From assembly GCA_029204225.1 (NCBI GenBank), contig CM055104.1:46195835-46259834 (forward strand): a stretch of DNA of 64,000 nt, written 5' to 3'. The position numbers were made by a program, and so were the translations under genes. This stretch comes from Diphasiastrum complanatum. Lineage: Eukaryota > Streptophyta > Lycopodiopsida > Lycopodiales > Lycopodiaceae. Every line of letters starts with the position of its first letter. The stretch's first letter is position 1. The notes under the pieces were generated by a model. That model saw nothing but the letters and a program-made list of their open reading frames with translations. It was not told where the DNA came from and ran no database searches. This document shows, piece after piece, positions 10,855-20,059 of the stretch.

Positions 10855-10960
10855 TTGTGAAAAGTTTTCACACTTGGTGTGTGTGGTTGGGGGCTAGGGA
10901 TTGAACCTAGGACCTCTCCCATTCCGGTGGGGTGCTCTACCTTTGAGCTACCCGTCCATT
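10855..10960 (-). repeat. tRNA-derived SINE-like copy 1
   Basis: Read on the minus strand, 10953-10934 is GGGTAGCTCAAAGGTAGAGC, a tRNA D-arm with a Pol III A-box. GGTTCAATCCC at 10907-10897 matches a T-arm B-box. The spacing suits an internal tRNA-type promoter. The intervening sequence does not fold as a normal anticodon arm by eye, so this is a SINE head, not a tRNA gene. Confidence 0.65.
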
Positions 10961-11063
10961 TGTGTTCCTAGATTGTTGTGCAAGGGCTATAGCCTTGACA
11001 CTTTCTAACACCCTTTTTAGCTACACCCGCCTAGACCACACCCACAACCATGGATTAGATACC

Positions 11064-11170
11064 ATGTGAAAAGTTTTTACACTTGGTGTGTGTGGTCGGC
11101 GGGCTAGGGATTGATCCTAGGACCTCTCCCATTCCAATGGGTTGCTCTACCATTGAGCTACCCATCCATT
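11064..11170 (-). repeat. tRNA-derived SINE-like copy 2
   Basis: This second copy in the same orientation lies ~210 bp from copy 1. A-box region GGGTAGCTCAATGGTAGAGC is at 11163-11144 and B-box GGATCAATCCC at 11117-11107 (one change from consensus). Both copies share the tail sequence around GTGTGAAAACTTTTCACA. About 100 bp of common-looking body (10961-11063) lies between them. Confidence 0.65.
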
Positions 11171-11171
11171 T

Positions 11172-12241
11172 TGTTGGGAGAGCGAGAAGAATAAATGACG
11201 AACACGAACGATAAACGAACTCGAACAAGAAACGAACGAGAAAACGAACTCGAACAGAAAATGTTCGTGTGTAGTGGAATGAATTATTTGACTCTCTCCC
11301 TAATCATGACTACGCCTATCAGAATGAAGAGAATTTTAGTGATAGAAATCACTGTCCTTCTAGATTATGTAGCCAAACATTTAATGGATGAAGCGCTAGA
11401 TGAATAATTTGCCACGAATTGCAAGACAAATTATCTGTCGCGAATGATTTGCGAAGAGCTAGACTATGCTCAACTGATAATTAGTCGCGAATGATTCACA
11501 AAAGACAAGACTAAAAGTTGATCGTCTATTACTAGAAAGAGTTGAAAGATCAGACAGAATGAAGAATAAGCATAGCAACATTGACACAGATCTGAACGCA
11601 GAACAAATGAACTGTATCAGATTAAGTATATCAAGTATACAAGTCAATAATGCGGTAGAGCACAAGATAGTAGCGGATGAAACTGCATGCCCTACAGAGT
11701 TTATTTCTATCTGTAATGAGAAAAATCAAAACCTCCTCTCCTAGTCTCTCTTTATTACTTCATACGTTGTTCATCTCGCGTCTCATGTCGTTGACTACCC
11801 AGATGGTATCCAATATATACATAATATTACAAGTGTGCAGATATGAAAGTATAGAGTGGATGTGCTCTCTGTAAGAAGATCGTGGGTGGCTGCAATCGTT
11901 GTCCAATCTGTTAGCGCAACTGCATGGGGTGAGCGTGAAAAGGGTGCAACGTCAGCTGAACGTTGGTGATGATGCAAAAGTGCGTCACTCTTACGAATGA
12001 CCTTAGAATAAGATTTACAAGGTGCCTTAGCTTTTAGAGCACTTTTGCCATTCAGTAAGGTAGTGTCCCCTTTTCACCTGTCATCATAACCTGTGTAAGA
12101 ACATAGTGTCATGATTCATTCGCATTTTCTTCATATTGCATGTAGAAATGCAGACTACGTGACAACGTTAGTAAATATGCAGCATGAATGGAGGTAGATT
12201 AAAAATTGGGATTTAGGAGAGTAGAAGGAGTAAATCCAACA
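11172..12241 (-). repeat. 3' LTR of a minus-strand Copia remnant
   Basis: On the minus strand it starts TGTTGGATTTACTCC right after a G-rich purine tract (12249-12242) and ends CTCTCCCAACA at 11172. That gives a 1070-bp LTR. Its distal part (11172-11470) is matched in inverted orientation by the LTR piece at 12553-12905. It is rich in CGAAC/GTTCG strings and has TCGCGAAT motifs. Confidence 0.7.
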
Positions 12242-12248
12242 CCCCCCC

Positions 12249-12575
12249 TTAATCTGGATCCGTGAATGCCTTGATATTCAGACTGAGCAATGCACAAAAT
12301 CGATTGTGTGCATTAACACTGAGTGCTTTTATGAAAATGTCTGCAACCATGTCCTGCGTTCTGGAGTACGTTAAGCTCACCTCTCTGTCGAAAACCTTTC
12401 CTCTGATGTAGTGATATCTTATCTCAATGTGCTTACTCGAATGAAATCTAGGGTTGGTCGATAAGGCAATAACACTTTGATTATCACAAAACAAAATTGT
12501 AGGGCTGTACCGATACAGATTGATGTCTGACAGCAAATTTCTCAACCAAGCACAGTCTAGCTCTTCGCGAATCAT
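12249..12575 (-). pseudogene. Copia RNase H C-terminal fragment
   Basis: The frame contains LFCDNQSVIALSTNPRFHSS, KHIEIRYHYIRGKV and DMVADIFIKAL, the conserved C-terminal end of Copia RNase H. It ends directly before the purine tract and 3' LTR. The N-terminal side breaks at about 12553 into LTR sequence of the opposite element, so only the element's 3' end survives. Confidence 0.85.
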
Positions 12576-12905
12576 TCACGACACATAATTTGTCTTGTTA
12601 TTCGCGACAAATTACTCTTCTGACGTTTCATTTTATTAATGTCTGGCTGCGTAATCAAGAATGATTGTGATTTCCATCACTAACGTTCTGTTCATTTTGA
12701 TAGGCGTAGTCATGCTTATGGAGAGAGTTGTATAGCTCGTTCTACTGCGCACGAACATTTTCTGTTCGAGTTCGTTTCTCGTTCGTGTTTCGTTTCTTGT
12801 TCGAGTTCATTTCTTGTTCGTGTTCATCTTACCCCTTTGAGCTAATTATTCGTTTCTAACATACGACCTTTCTCAACTCGTTCATCTCTCCCCCTCTCTC
12901 CAACA
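12553..12905 (+). repeat. Truncated 5' LTR of a plus-strand Copia
   Basis: It is homologous to the inverted LTR at 11172-11470, ends CTCTCCAACA and is followed by a primer-binding site. The U3 side is missing at the head-to-head junction with the minus-strand RNase H fragment. Confidence 0.75.
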
Positions 12906-12917
12906 TGGTATCAGAGC
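12906..12917 (+). other. Copia primer-binding site
   Basis: TGGTATCAGAGC directly after the LTR end; gag begins 136 bp downstream. Confidence 0.88.
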
Positions 12918-13052
12918 TATTTTCATAGCTTGATAAGCTTTCACAGTACAAGACTCTAGAGTAATTGTTTTTCTTGCTCTTTATTTTAAGTATCAGATTT
13001 TCATACTTAAGTCACTGATAGTTTCTCCTATCACTTAGACTAATTCTTCCAT

Positions 13053-13736
13053 ATGGATTCCCGTGGGAAAGCCAGTCCTATCATGGACAAGCTTGATGGA
13101 GCCAATTACCATCTGTGAAAATTTAAGATGAAAACTGTACTAATGGCAAAAGAATTGTACGACATTGTTATAGGTGCAGAAGGGAAACCCAAAGCGGACG
13201 ACGTGGCAATCGCCAGATGGAAGCTGAAGGATGGAAAGGCTTTCGCGCTGATCATCCTCAACATCACGGATATCCAGATCGGCCATATATCCGAGGCTCA
13301 AACATCGAAAGAAATTTGGGACATCTTGAGAACACTATACGAAGTGCGAGATATAGCTTCCAAGCTACATCTCAGGAAGAAATTCTACTCCCTCAAGATG
13401 ACGAATGGTGATTCTCTATATAATCACATTAATCAGTTCAAGAACCTGCTAAGACAGATGGCCGTTGTCGGATCTATCATAGACGATCAAGATGTAGTGA
13501 TGATACTGCTTACAAGCTTGCCAAGCTCTTACGACAACTGGGTGATGATCATCACGACTCATCCAGAATTGACTCTTTTGAGAGTCATTACAATGTTGTT
13601 GCAGGAAGACACGCGGAGGAACGAAGCCTCAAGTTCCTCAGCTAATTCTCACTCCTTGTACACCAACAAGAGCACGACAAAGCAGAATAAGAAGAAAGGC
13701 CCAAAGCAATCAAAGCCAGACCAAAAACTAGCTTAG
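13053..13736 (+). pseudogene. Copia gag (truncated, one TGA)
   Basis: From ATG 13053 the frame reads MDSRGKASPIMDKLDGANYHL, then TGA (13116-13118) where the family has Trp (NYHLWKFKM). It stays open to 13734 and covers the UBN2-type Gag domain (IWDILRTLYEVRD, SYDNWVMIITTHPEL). Zinc knuckle and pol are absent; sequence degenerates after 13740. A diverged copy at 27499 has TGA at the same codon. Confidence 0.85.
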
Positions 13737-14247
13737 CACAAGAAACAGTTGAATCCGCAGACAAAGAAGAAGTTGTTCTGCAGATTGTTAGCGGATTCCA
13801 GAAAATCCCCAAATGTCGAGCCAAGCTGAAGACACAAAATATCTCTCACCCATGACCGAGGGGGTCTCAAAAGGAGGAGAGCAGAAGAAGGTGAGAGCCA
13901 AGAAATTACTAGCTAGGATGACAGTGAATTATCTATGTGAGCCTACATGGTGTATCCCAGAGAAGGAACGACCATGTCGGAACTAGTCATATTTTGTAGG
14001 CTTTGTAAAAAAATGTAGACCCCCTTTAAATTACTTAGAGTGAGCCACCTTTTGATGGTGACCTTTAGTGGAAGGGCAAATTCCACACGTAATTTCTAAT
14101 TTGGTGGAATTGCCACTTGGGCTCCACATGGGCAGCCTTCTTGCTTATTTAAGAGCCCCCCTCTCTTGTGAAGGAGCTTTGAATGTATTGTCAAGTTCTC
14201 TTGAGCAAGTAAAGAAGATCCTCCATGAGTGCTTGATGATTGCTAAG

Positions 14248-14929
14248 TGTTAAAAATTCACAATTCTAGCTTGACTAGTTTTGGTCATATGACTTGTAAA
14301 TAGTTAAATGGTCATGATGTGGCTTGTCACACGTGCCAAATAGCATAGGATTCCATTCATAAGGATGTTCTCAAGTAGACCTAAGTGTTAGAACCTTTGG
14401 AATGAGTCCAAATTATGCTTAGATACAAGGGAGAAAAAATAGGAGCTATTTTTGGTAATTTTTGCATTGTTGAGGGATCTCCAAGATTCCAACCCTAACT
14501 TGGTAGGGATGAAAGATCCACCAAAATTAGCATTAGGGATAGGTTTAGGGCTACTCATACCTGCCCAAAACCGTGATGGATCTTGTATATATAGGTGATG
14601 ATATCTCACCAAAATAAATCAAGCAATTTCATGTTTTTTCTCTCATAATGGTGCAATTGCTCTCTATGTTCATAATTGTTTGAGTACTTGTGATTACTAA
14701 TGATTATAGGATTGAATGTAGGTCTGGTGTACAGTACTCAGACTGTGGGAGGCCGTACTTTCACACGTGTGAAGCCTTCTTCAAGGATTTGGGCCATTTA
14801 GTGAGGTTCAAGCATAGGTTTTTGATGGATTTTGATGGTTCAACTTGTGCTAATCTTATGAAATCATGATCTATTGTTTTCCTCATCATTTCAAGTGTTT
14901 TCGGATCCTTATTTGCTGTAATTTTTACA
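14248..14929 (+). repeat. Copia-2 5' LTR
   Basis: 682 bp. TATA-like TGTATATATAGG lies near 14584. CACGTG cores are at 14340 and 14764; the latter is within the palindrome TTCACACGTGTGAA (14760-14773) shared with Copia-1. Confidence 0.94.
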
Positions 14930-14941
14930 TGGTATCAGAGC
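14930..14941 (+). other. Copia-2 primer-binding site
   Basis: TGGTATCAGAGC directly after the LTR. The ~800-bp leader (14942-15740) has no long frame. Confidence 0.92.
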
Positions 14942-15740
14942 CTAAAGGCTGAAATGAGCTAAATCCTTGTTTTTCATTCAATTTGATCACAATTTTTGAT
15001 CTAAATCTTGTGTAGATTGGATCTTAGCATCTAGTATTGATTCTAGAACTCAAAGTGAGTCAAATACATTGGAGATTGGTGTTGTGTGACTTCATTTGCA
15101 GGTGTTTAGGTGTCTAAAACCAGAGGCAAAGTTGAATTCAATTCACATTACCAAGATAGCAAGTTTTGCTTGCTCCAAGCATTGATTTCTAAGCGAGTTT
15201 TGGAGGTGATTTCATAGAGAAGGCTTTCTAGCATTCAAGGAGAGGGAAGATCAGAGTTTTGGGGACTCTTCAAGGCTGTTCTAAGGTGTAGTAGACACCT
15301 CCTAAAGTGATTTAGGTTCAGTCCAACCATTGCTTGACTTATGCACCAAATTAGATCAATTTTTCATCAATTTTGATCATTTTTTGCTTGTGATTGGATA
15401 GTAGATTGTGTTGCATCTTCATTAAGTTCCATTTAGATCTTTTACAAGTGATTTTGGAAGTATATTAGGTTGCTGAAATTCACTCTTTATCAGATCATTT
15501 GGAAGCTTTAATGTTCTTTATAGAAAGAGGGGCAATTCTACTAGTATTGTCTACTTCAATCAAGCAAGTGCATTGTTTCTAGTATTCTATGATTTGATTT
15601 TGTTAGAGATCATTCTTAGATCTTTATAGGAAGTCTATTACTGATCTTTTCAGGTCCCTAAGAAGTGGGATAAGGTAGACCTTCAATCAAATCAATAGAA
15701 GTAACCTTCATTTGTGTCAAGTCCTTGATTAGGAGACTAG

Positions 15741-17909
15741 ATGGCATCTATAAATGCATATCTTTTGGATACTAATGAAAGGCTCAACAAAACTAACTAT
15801 TCCATATGGAAAGTTAGAATGGAATCTATCATGATCATGCAAGATCTGATGGAAATTGTAAATGGTAAGGAGGGTGAACCTATTCATCCTCAAGAAAAAG
15901 CCAAATACATCAAGAGGTGCAATGTTGCACTACATTGCATAAAAATGAATGTTGCAAATGAACTCTTAAGAGAGGTAGGAGATTGCACTTCAGCTCAAGA
16001 TGCTTGGGAGACTTTGCAAAAGGTCTATGAATCCAAGAACCAAATGGCAGACAATGGTTTCAATGTTGACTTTGCTTCAAATGAATGTTTCATCAAGAAG
16101 AAGGGTAAGATAGTGGCTAAGGGCACTAGACTTGGCAAACTTTATAAGCTGGATGCATTTGTGGATACTAATGTTGTCATGTTAGCCGAGGAGCAAGATC
16201 TTGGTTTTGAGGAGGAGCTCATGGAGGAGCAAGCACCAAACCCACCTATCACACCAAGGAGATCTTCAAGGGCAAAAGTGGAGCCATCAAGGCTCACATA
16301 TCAAGGCAAAGGACAACAAGTTGAGGGTATCTCATCCACTTCTTATGTTTTATCTAGTTTTGAAGAACCGTCTAATGTTGAAGATGCATTGAACTCCAAA
16401 GAATGGTATAAAGCTATGTTGGATGAGTATGATGCCTTGATTGAGAATGAAACTTGGTTGCTTGTTGAGAGACCTCAAAGGAATGTAATAGGATGCAAGT
16501 GGGTCTTCAAGCTTAAGTTGAATGCAGATGGGAGTGTTAACAAACATAAAGCAAGATTAGTTGCAAAAGGTTATGCTCAAGAGAGAGGGATAGACTATGA
16601 GGAAACTTTTGCACCCGTGGCCAAGATGGTCACAATAAGACTAATCATTGCACTTGCATCACATTTTGGATGGATTCTATGTCAAATGGATGTCTCTAAT
16701 GCTTTCTTGAATGGTTTTTTGGAAGAGGATATCTATATGGAGCAGCCACAAGGGTTCATCAAGCATGGAATGGAGAACAAAGTATGCCATCTCCAAAGAA
16801 GCATCTATGGCTTGAAGCAAGCCTCGAGATCTTGGAATTCAAGACTACATTGCTATCTTATTTCACTTTCTTTTGTTCAAAGTGAATATGATCCTACTCT
16901 TTACATTAAGTTTGATGATGTTGGTATTTTACTTTTACTCATTTATGTAGATGACATCATCATTAGTGGAAATAGTGTTGATGGTATTGAAAAAATCAAG
17001 ATAGATCTATCCTTAGAGTTCAAGATGGTAGATCTAGGGTGTCTTCACTTCATCTTAGGCATAGAAGTACTTAGAGGGTCTGATTTTATCTTTATAAGTC
17101 AAGTAAACTATGCTCAAAGTCTTTTGAAGAAGTTTAAGATGGAAGTATGCAAAAGTGTTGACACACCAATGAAGCAAGATGTAAAAGTGCCAAATGAAGA
17201 TGATGAAAGATCCTTCATGGACATCACTTTGTTTAGGCAACTTATAGGTTCCTTAATGTGGATCACTATAACTAGACCAGATCTTAGCTTTAGTGTATGT
17301 AGGTTGAGCCAATCCATGCAAAAGCCATTGAATATCCATTGGAAAAAGGCTAAGAGGATTCTAAGATACATCTCGGGTACATTGGATTTTGGGATTCTAT
17401 ATAGAGGAGATGTGATTAACCTTCATGCATTTAGTGATTCAGATTTTGCAGGGGACAAGAGGGATAGGAAATCAACAAGTGCCTATTCAACTTTCATAGG
17501 AGAAGGTGTGGTTTCATGGCTTTCAAAAAAGCAAGAAACTATATCTCTATCTTCAACCGAGGCCGAGTACAAAGCTTTGACAACCACTACAAAGGAGGTA
17601 CTTTGGATCAAGAGATTATTGGTGGAACTAAAGATCATGGATTCAGAGGAGGCACCAATCATCTACAATGACAATATATCAGCCCAACACCTTGCATCTA
17701 ACCCAATCTTCCATGCAAGATCTAAGCACATTGAGATATGCCATCACTTTGTGAGAGAAATGGTGCAAGCCAAGGAGATTGCTTTGGAGCATGTTCCAAG
17801 CAATGAATGTGTAGCTGATCTACTTACTAAACCACTTCAAAGGACACCTTTTATAAAGTTCAGATCATCACTTGGAGTGATTAGTAAAGCAATGATTGAA
17901 CCAAGCTAG
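15741..17909 (+). CDS. Deleted Copia polyprotein: Gag N-terminus + RT + RNase H, 722 aa
   Basis: One open frame from ATG 15741 to TAG 17907. Residues 1-100 are Gag N-terminus (NYSIWKVRMES). At ~16040 it jumps to a ~52-residue piece of the region between protease and GAG-pre-integrase (MADNGFNVDF..GKLYKLDAF). At ~16195 it jumps to the integrase-RT linker (PRRSSRAKVEPSRLTY). RT and RNase H are complete: CKWVFKLK (~252), YVDDIIISGN (~402), SDSDFAGDK (~565), SSTEAEYKAL (~605). Zinc knuckle, protease active site, HHCC and the integrase DDE core are absent. Both deletions keep the frame, unlike the random decay of other copies here. Alone it could polymerise but not process or integrate; packaging and integration would have to come from a relative such as Copia-1. 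Whether the product is made is unknown. Confidence 0.93.
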   Translation: MASINAYLLDTNERLNKTNYSIWKVRMESIMIMQDLMEIVNGKEGEPIHPQEKAKYIKRCNVALHCIKMNVANELLREVGDCTSAQDAWETLQKVYESKNQMADNGFNVDFASNECFIKKKGKIVAKGTRLGKLYKLDAFVDTNVVMLAEEQDLGFEEELMEEQAPNPPITPRRSSRAKVEPSRLTYQGKGQQVEGISSTSYVLSSFEEPSNVEDALNSKEWYKAMLDEYDALIENETWLLVERPQRNVIGCKWVFKLKLNADGSVNKHKARLVAKGYAQERGIDYEETFAPVAKMVTIRLIIALASHFGWILCQMDVSNAFLNGFLEEDIYMEQPQGFIKHGMENKVCHLQRSIYGLKQASRSWNSRLHCYLISLSFVQSEYDPTLYIKFDDVGILLLLIYVDDIIISGNSVDGIEKIKIDLSLEFKMVDLGCLHFILGIEVLRGSDFIFISQVNYAQSLLKKFKMEVCKSVDTPMKQDVKVPNEDDERSFMDITLFRQLIGSLMWITITRPDLSFSVCRLSQSMQKPLNIHWKKAKRILRYISGTLDFGILYRGDVINLHAFSDSDFAGDKRDRKSTSAYSTFIGEGVVSWLSKKQETISLSSTEAEYKALTTTTKEVLWIKRLLVELKIMDSEEAPIIYNDNISAQHLASNPIFHARSKHIEICHHFVREMVQAKEIALEHVPSNECVADLLTKPLQRTPFIKFRSSLGVISKAMIEPS

Positions 17910-17923
17910 ATAGTGAGGAGGAG
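17910..17923 (+). other. Copia-2 polypurine tract
   Basis: ATAGTGAGGAGGAG lies between the stop codon and the 3' LTR, nearly the same as in Copia-1. Confidence 0.85.
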
Positions 17924-18605
17924 TGTTAAAAATTCACAATTCTAGCTTGACTAGTTTTGGTCATATGACTTGTAAATAGTTAAATGGTCATGATGTGGCT
18001 TGTCACACGTGCCAAATAGCATAGGATTCCATTCATAAGGATGTTCTCAAGTAGACCTAAGTGTTAGAACCTTTGGAATGAGTCCAAATTATGCTTAGAT
18101 ACAAGGGAGAAAAAATAGGAGCTATTTTTGGTAATTTTTGCATTGTTGAGGGATCTCCAAGATTCCAACCCTAACTTGGTAGGGATGAAAGATCCACCAA
18201 AATTAGAATTAGGGATAGGTTTAGGGCTACTCATACCTGCCCAAAACCGTGATGGATCTTGTATATATAGGTGATGATATCTCACCAAAATAAATCAAGC
18301 AATTTCATGTTTTTTCTCTCATAATGGTGCAATTGCTCTCTATGTTCATAATTGTTTGAGTACTTGTGATTACTAATGATTATAGGATTGAATGTAGGTC
18401 TGGTGTACAGTACTCAGACTGTGGGAGGCCGTACTTTCACACGTGTGAAGCCTTCTTCAAGGATTTGGGCCATTTAGTGAGGTTCAAGCATAGGTTTTTG
18501 ATGGATTTTGATGGTTCAACTTGTGCTAATCTTATGAAATCATGATCTATTGTTTTCCTCATCATTTCAAGTGTTTTAGGATCCTTATTTGCTGTAATTT
18601 TTACA
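17924..18605 (+). repeat. Copia-2 3' LTR
   Basis: 682-bp partner of the 5' LTR with two differences by eye; palindrome at 18436-18449; followed by the CTAAG duplication copy. Confidence 0.94.
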
Positions 18606-19570
18606 CTAAGCTCTTTGTTCATGGCAATGTTCTTGAGTGAAGTTTCTATGAGCATGCTTGTTTTCCTTTGTATTGTGGATTAAGTAGATTCTTGTTTTCT
18701 TTCTTGCTTAGTCGTGGATTAGAATTCATTTCTTGTGTGGAATAAGGTAGGAATCAACATTCAAGTAAATAAATAGGCTGGACTCATGGTGTAGATCGGG
18801 TGTCAACCTTATCTCCACTACTTTGTATGAGAAATGGAATCTACAAGGCCTGAAAGCTGCCAAGTTCACCATCAAACTGGCTGATCAATCATGTGTGCGC
18901 ATACTTTCTTACATTCCAGTTCTTGATTGTTCTTGGGCATTCTAAGCATCAAGAAATGAGTGTTTCTTGATTCTTGGACTGTCAAAATGCTGTTAGGAAT
19001 CTAGTTTCTTGTTTCTTGGTTGAGTAGTTTAATCCGTTCTTGTTTGCTTCCTGATTTGGTAGATAGTTTGTAGCATTGCTCCCTGATCCAGAATGTTGAT
19101 CTTCTTGAGCTAGGACTGGTTACATGGCTTGTCTATGCATGTAGCTGAGTATCAGATCCGTGACTCCCCACTGACAGGCTGGGAATTACACATTGCAATC
19201 TGAGTGATGCTTCTGTTTTGTAGCTATTCTAATAAGAAGAAGAACCGTAAGAACCGTAACTACAGAAGAACGAAGAAGAAGTAAAAGAAACAAAACCGTG
19301 TTCACGAATTCAGTGAATCTGTGAACATTTGGTGCCATTCCACAGCTACACAAACATTAAACCGCACCAAACCATTTCAATCTATGCGGCAAAACCATCA
19401 CTCTCAGGACTCTCACACCTTCATTACAGAGCTCCCACTTTTGTCCTGACTAGCGTGCAGCTCAGTTCTCAGCTGACACTTCACGCTCCTTACCAAGTCG
19501 AGCCACGACTCTTGTCTGGACCGGACCGCTACACACCAACTCTCGATCGAGCCACTACAGAAAAGACCTC

Positions 19571-20037
19571 GCGTCAGATCTCGACCGACAACTTCCGTTC
19601 CAATCTCAACCGATGCTTCGCGTCAGATCTCAACCGACGTCCTCGCATCAGATTTCGACCGACGCTTTGCGTCAGATCTCGACCGACGACCTCGCGTCAG
19701 ATCTCGACTGACAGCTTCCATTCCAATCTCGACCGATGCTTCGCGTCAGATCTCAACCGACACCCTCGCGCCAAATCTCAACTGACGCTTCGCGTCAAAT
19801 CTCAACCGACGACCTTGCGTCAAATCTCGATCGACAGCTTCCATTACAATATCGACCGACGATTTGCGTCAGATCTCGATCGACGACCTTGCGTCAGATC
19901 TTGACCAACATCTTTCATTACAATCTCGACCGACGCTTCGTGTCAGATCTCAACCGATGCCCTCGCGTCAAATCTCGACCGACGACCTCGCGTCAGATCT
20001 CGACCAACATCCTCGCATCAGTTCTCGAACGACGAGT
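19571..20037 (+). repeat. Minisatellite array A, 25-bp unit (~19 copies)
   Basis: Diverged tandem units have the common core CAGATCTCGACCGACG and a variable flank (GACCTCGCGT, CTTCGCGT or CTTCCATTC). It lies in the leader between the Gypsy-type LTR and its gag. Because 25 is not divisible by three, the array reads as overlapping open frames with 25-residue repeats (RQISTD, ASDLDRR); these look like artefacts of repetition. Arrays B and C on the minus strand share period and core. Confidence 0.88.
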
Positions 20038-20059
20038 AATCTCAGATCTCAAATGACCC

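Larger units (their letters stand above)
14248..18605 (+). mobile_element. Copia-2: complete-ended, internally deleted Copia
   Basis: It has 682-bp LTRs at both ends (TGTTAAAAATTC..TTTTTACA), a perfect CTAAG duplication at 14243-14247 and 18606-18610, a primer-binding site and a purine tract. By eye the LTRs differ at two positions (gcatt/gaatt near 14532, tcgg/tagg near 14901), so insertion is recent. Total length is 4358 bp against 6313 for Copia-1. The missing length is accounted for mainly by two in-frame internal deletions in the polyprotein gene. It is inserted in a Gypsy-type LTR. Confidence 0.96.
13975..19328 (+). repeat. Gypsy-type LTR split by Copia-2
   Basis: The left part (13975-14247) starts TGTCGGAACTAG and has a TATA-like CTTATTTAAGAGC near 14135. 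The right part is 18611-19328, ending GTGAACA. Removing Copia-2 and one CTAAG copy leaves about 990 bp. Next comes TTTGGTGCCATTCC, resembling Gypsy primer sites rather than the Copia one. The right part (from ~18740) aligns with the minus-strand block 43035-43320: GGTAGGAATCA, AAATAGGCTGGA, CAGTTCTTGATTGTTCTTG and TGCTGTTAGGAATCTAGTT are common or nearly so. That repetition supports an LTR. Confidence 0.6.

Noticed and set aside
14388-14612. 74-aa minus-strand frame repeated at 18064-18288
   Set aside because: It lies within both Copia-2 LTRs; no domain, and LTR identity explains the duplicate.
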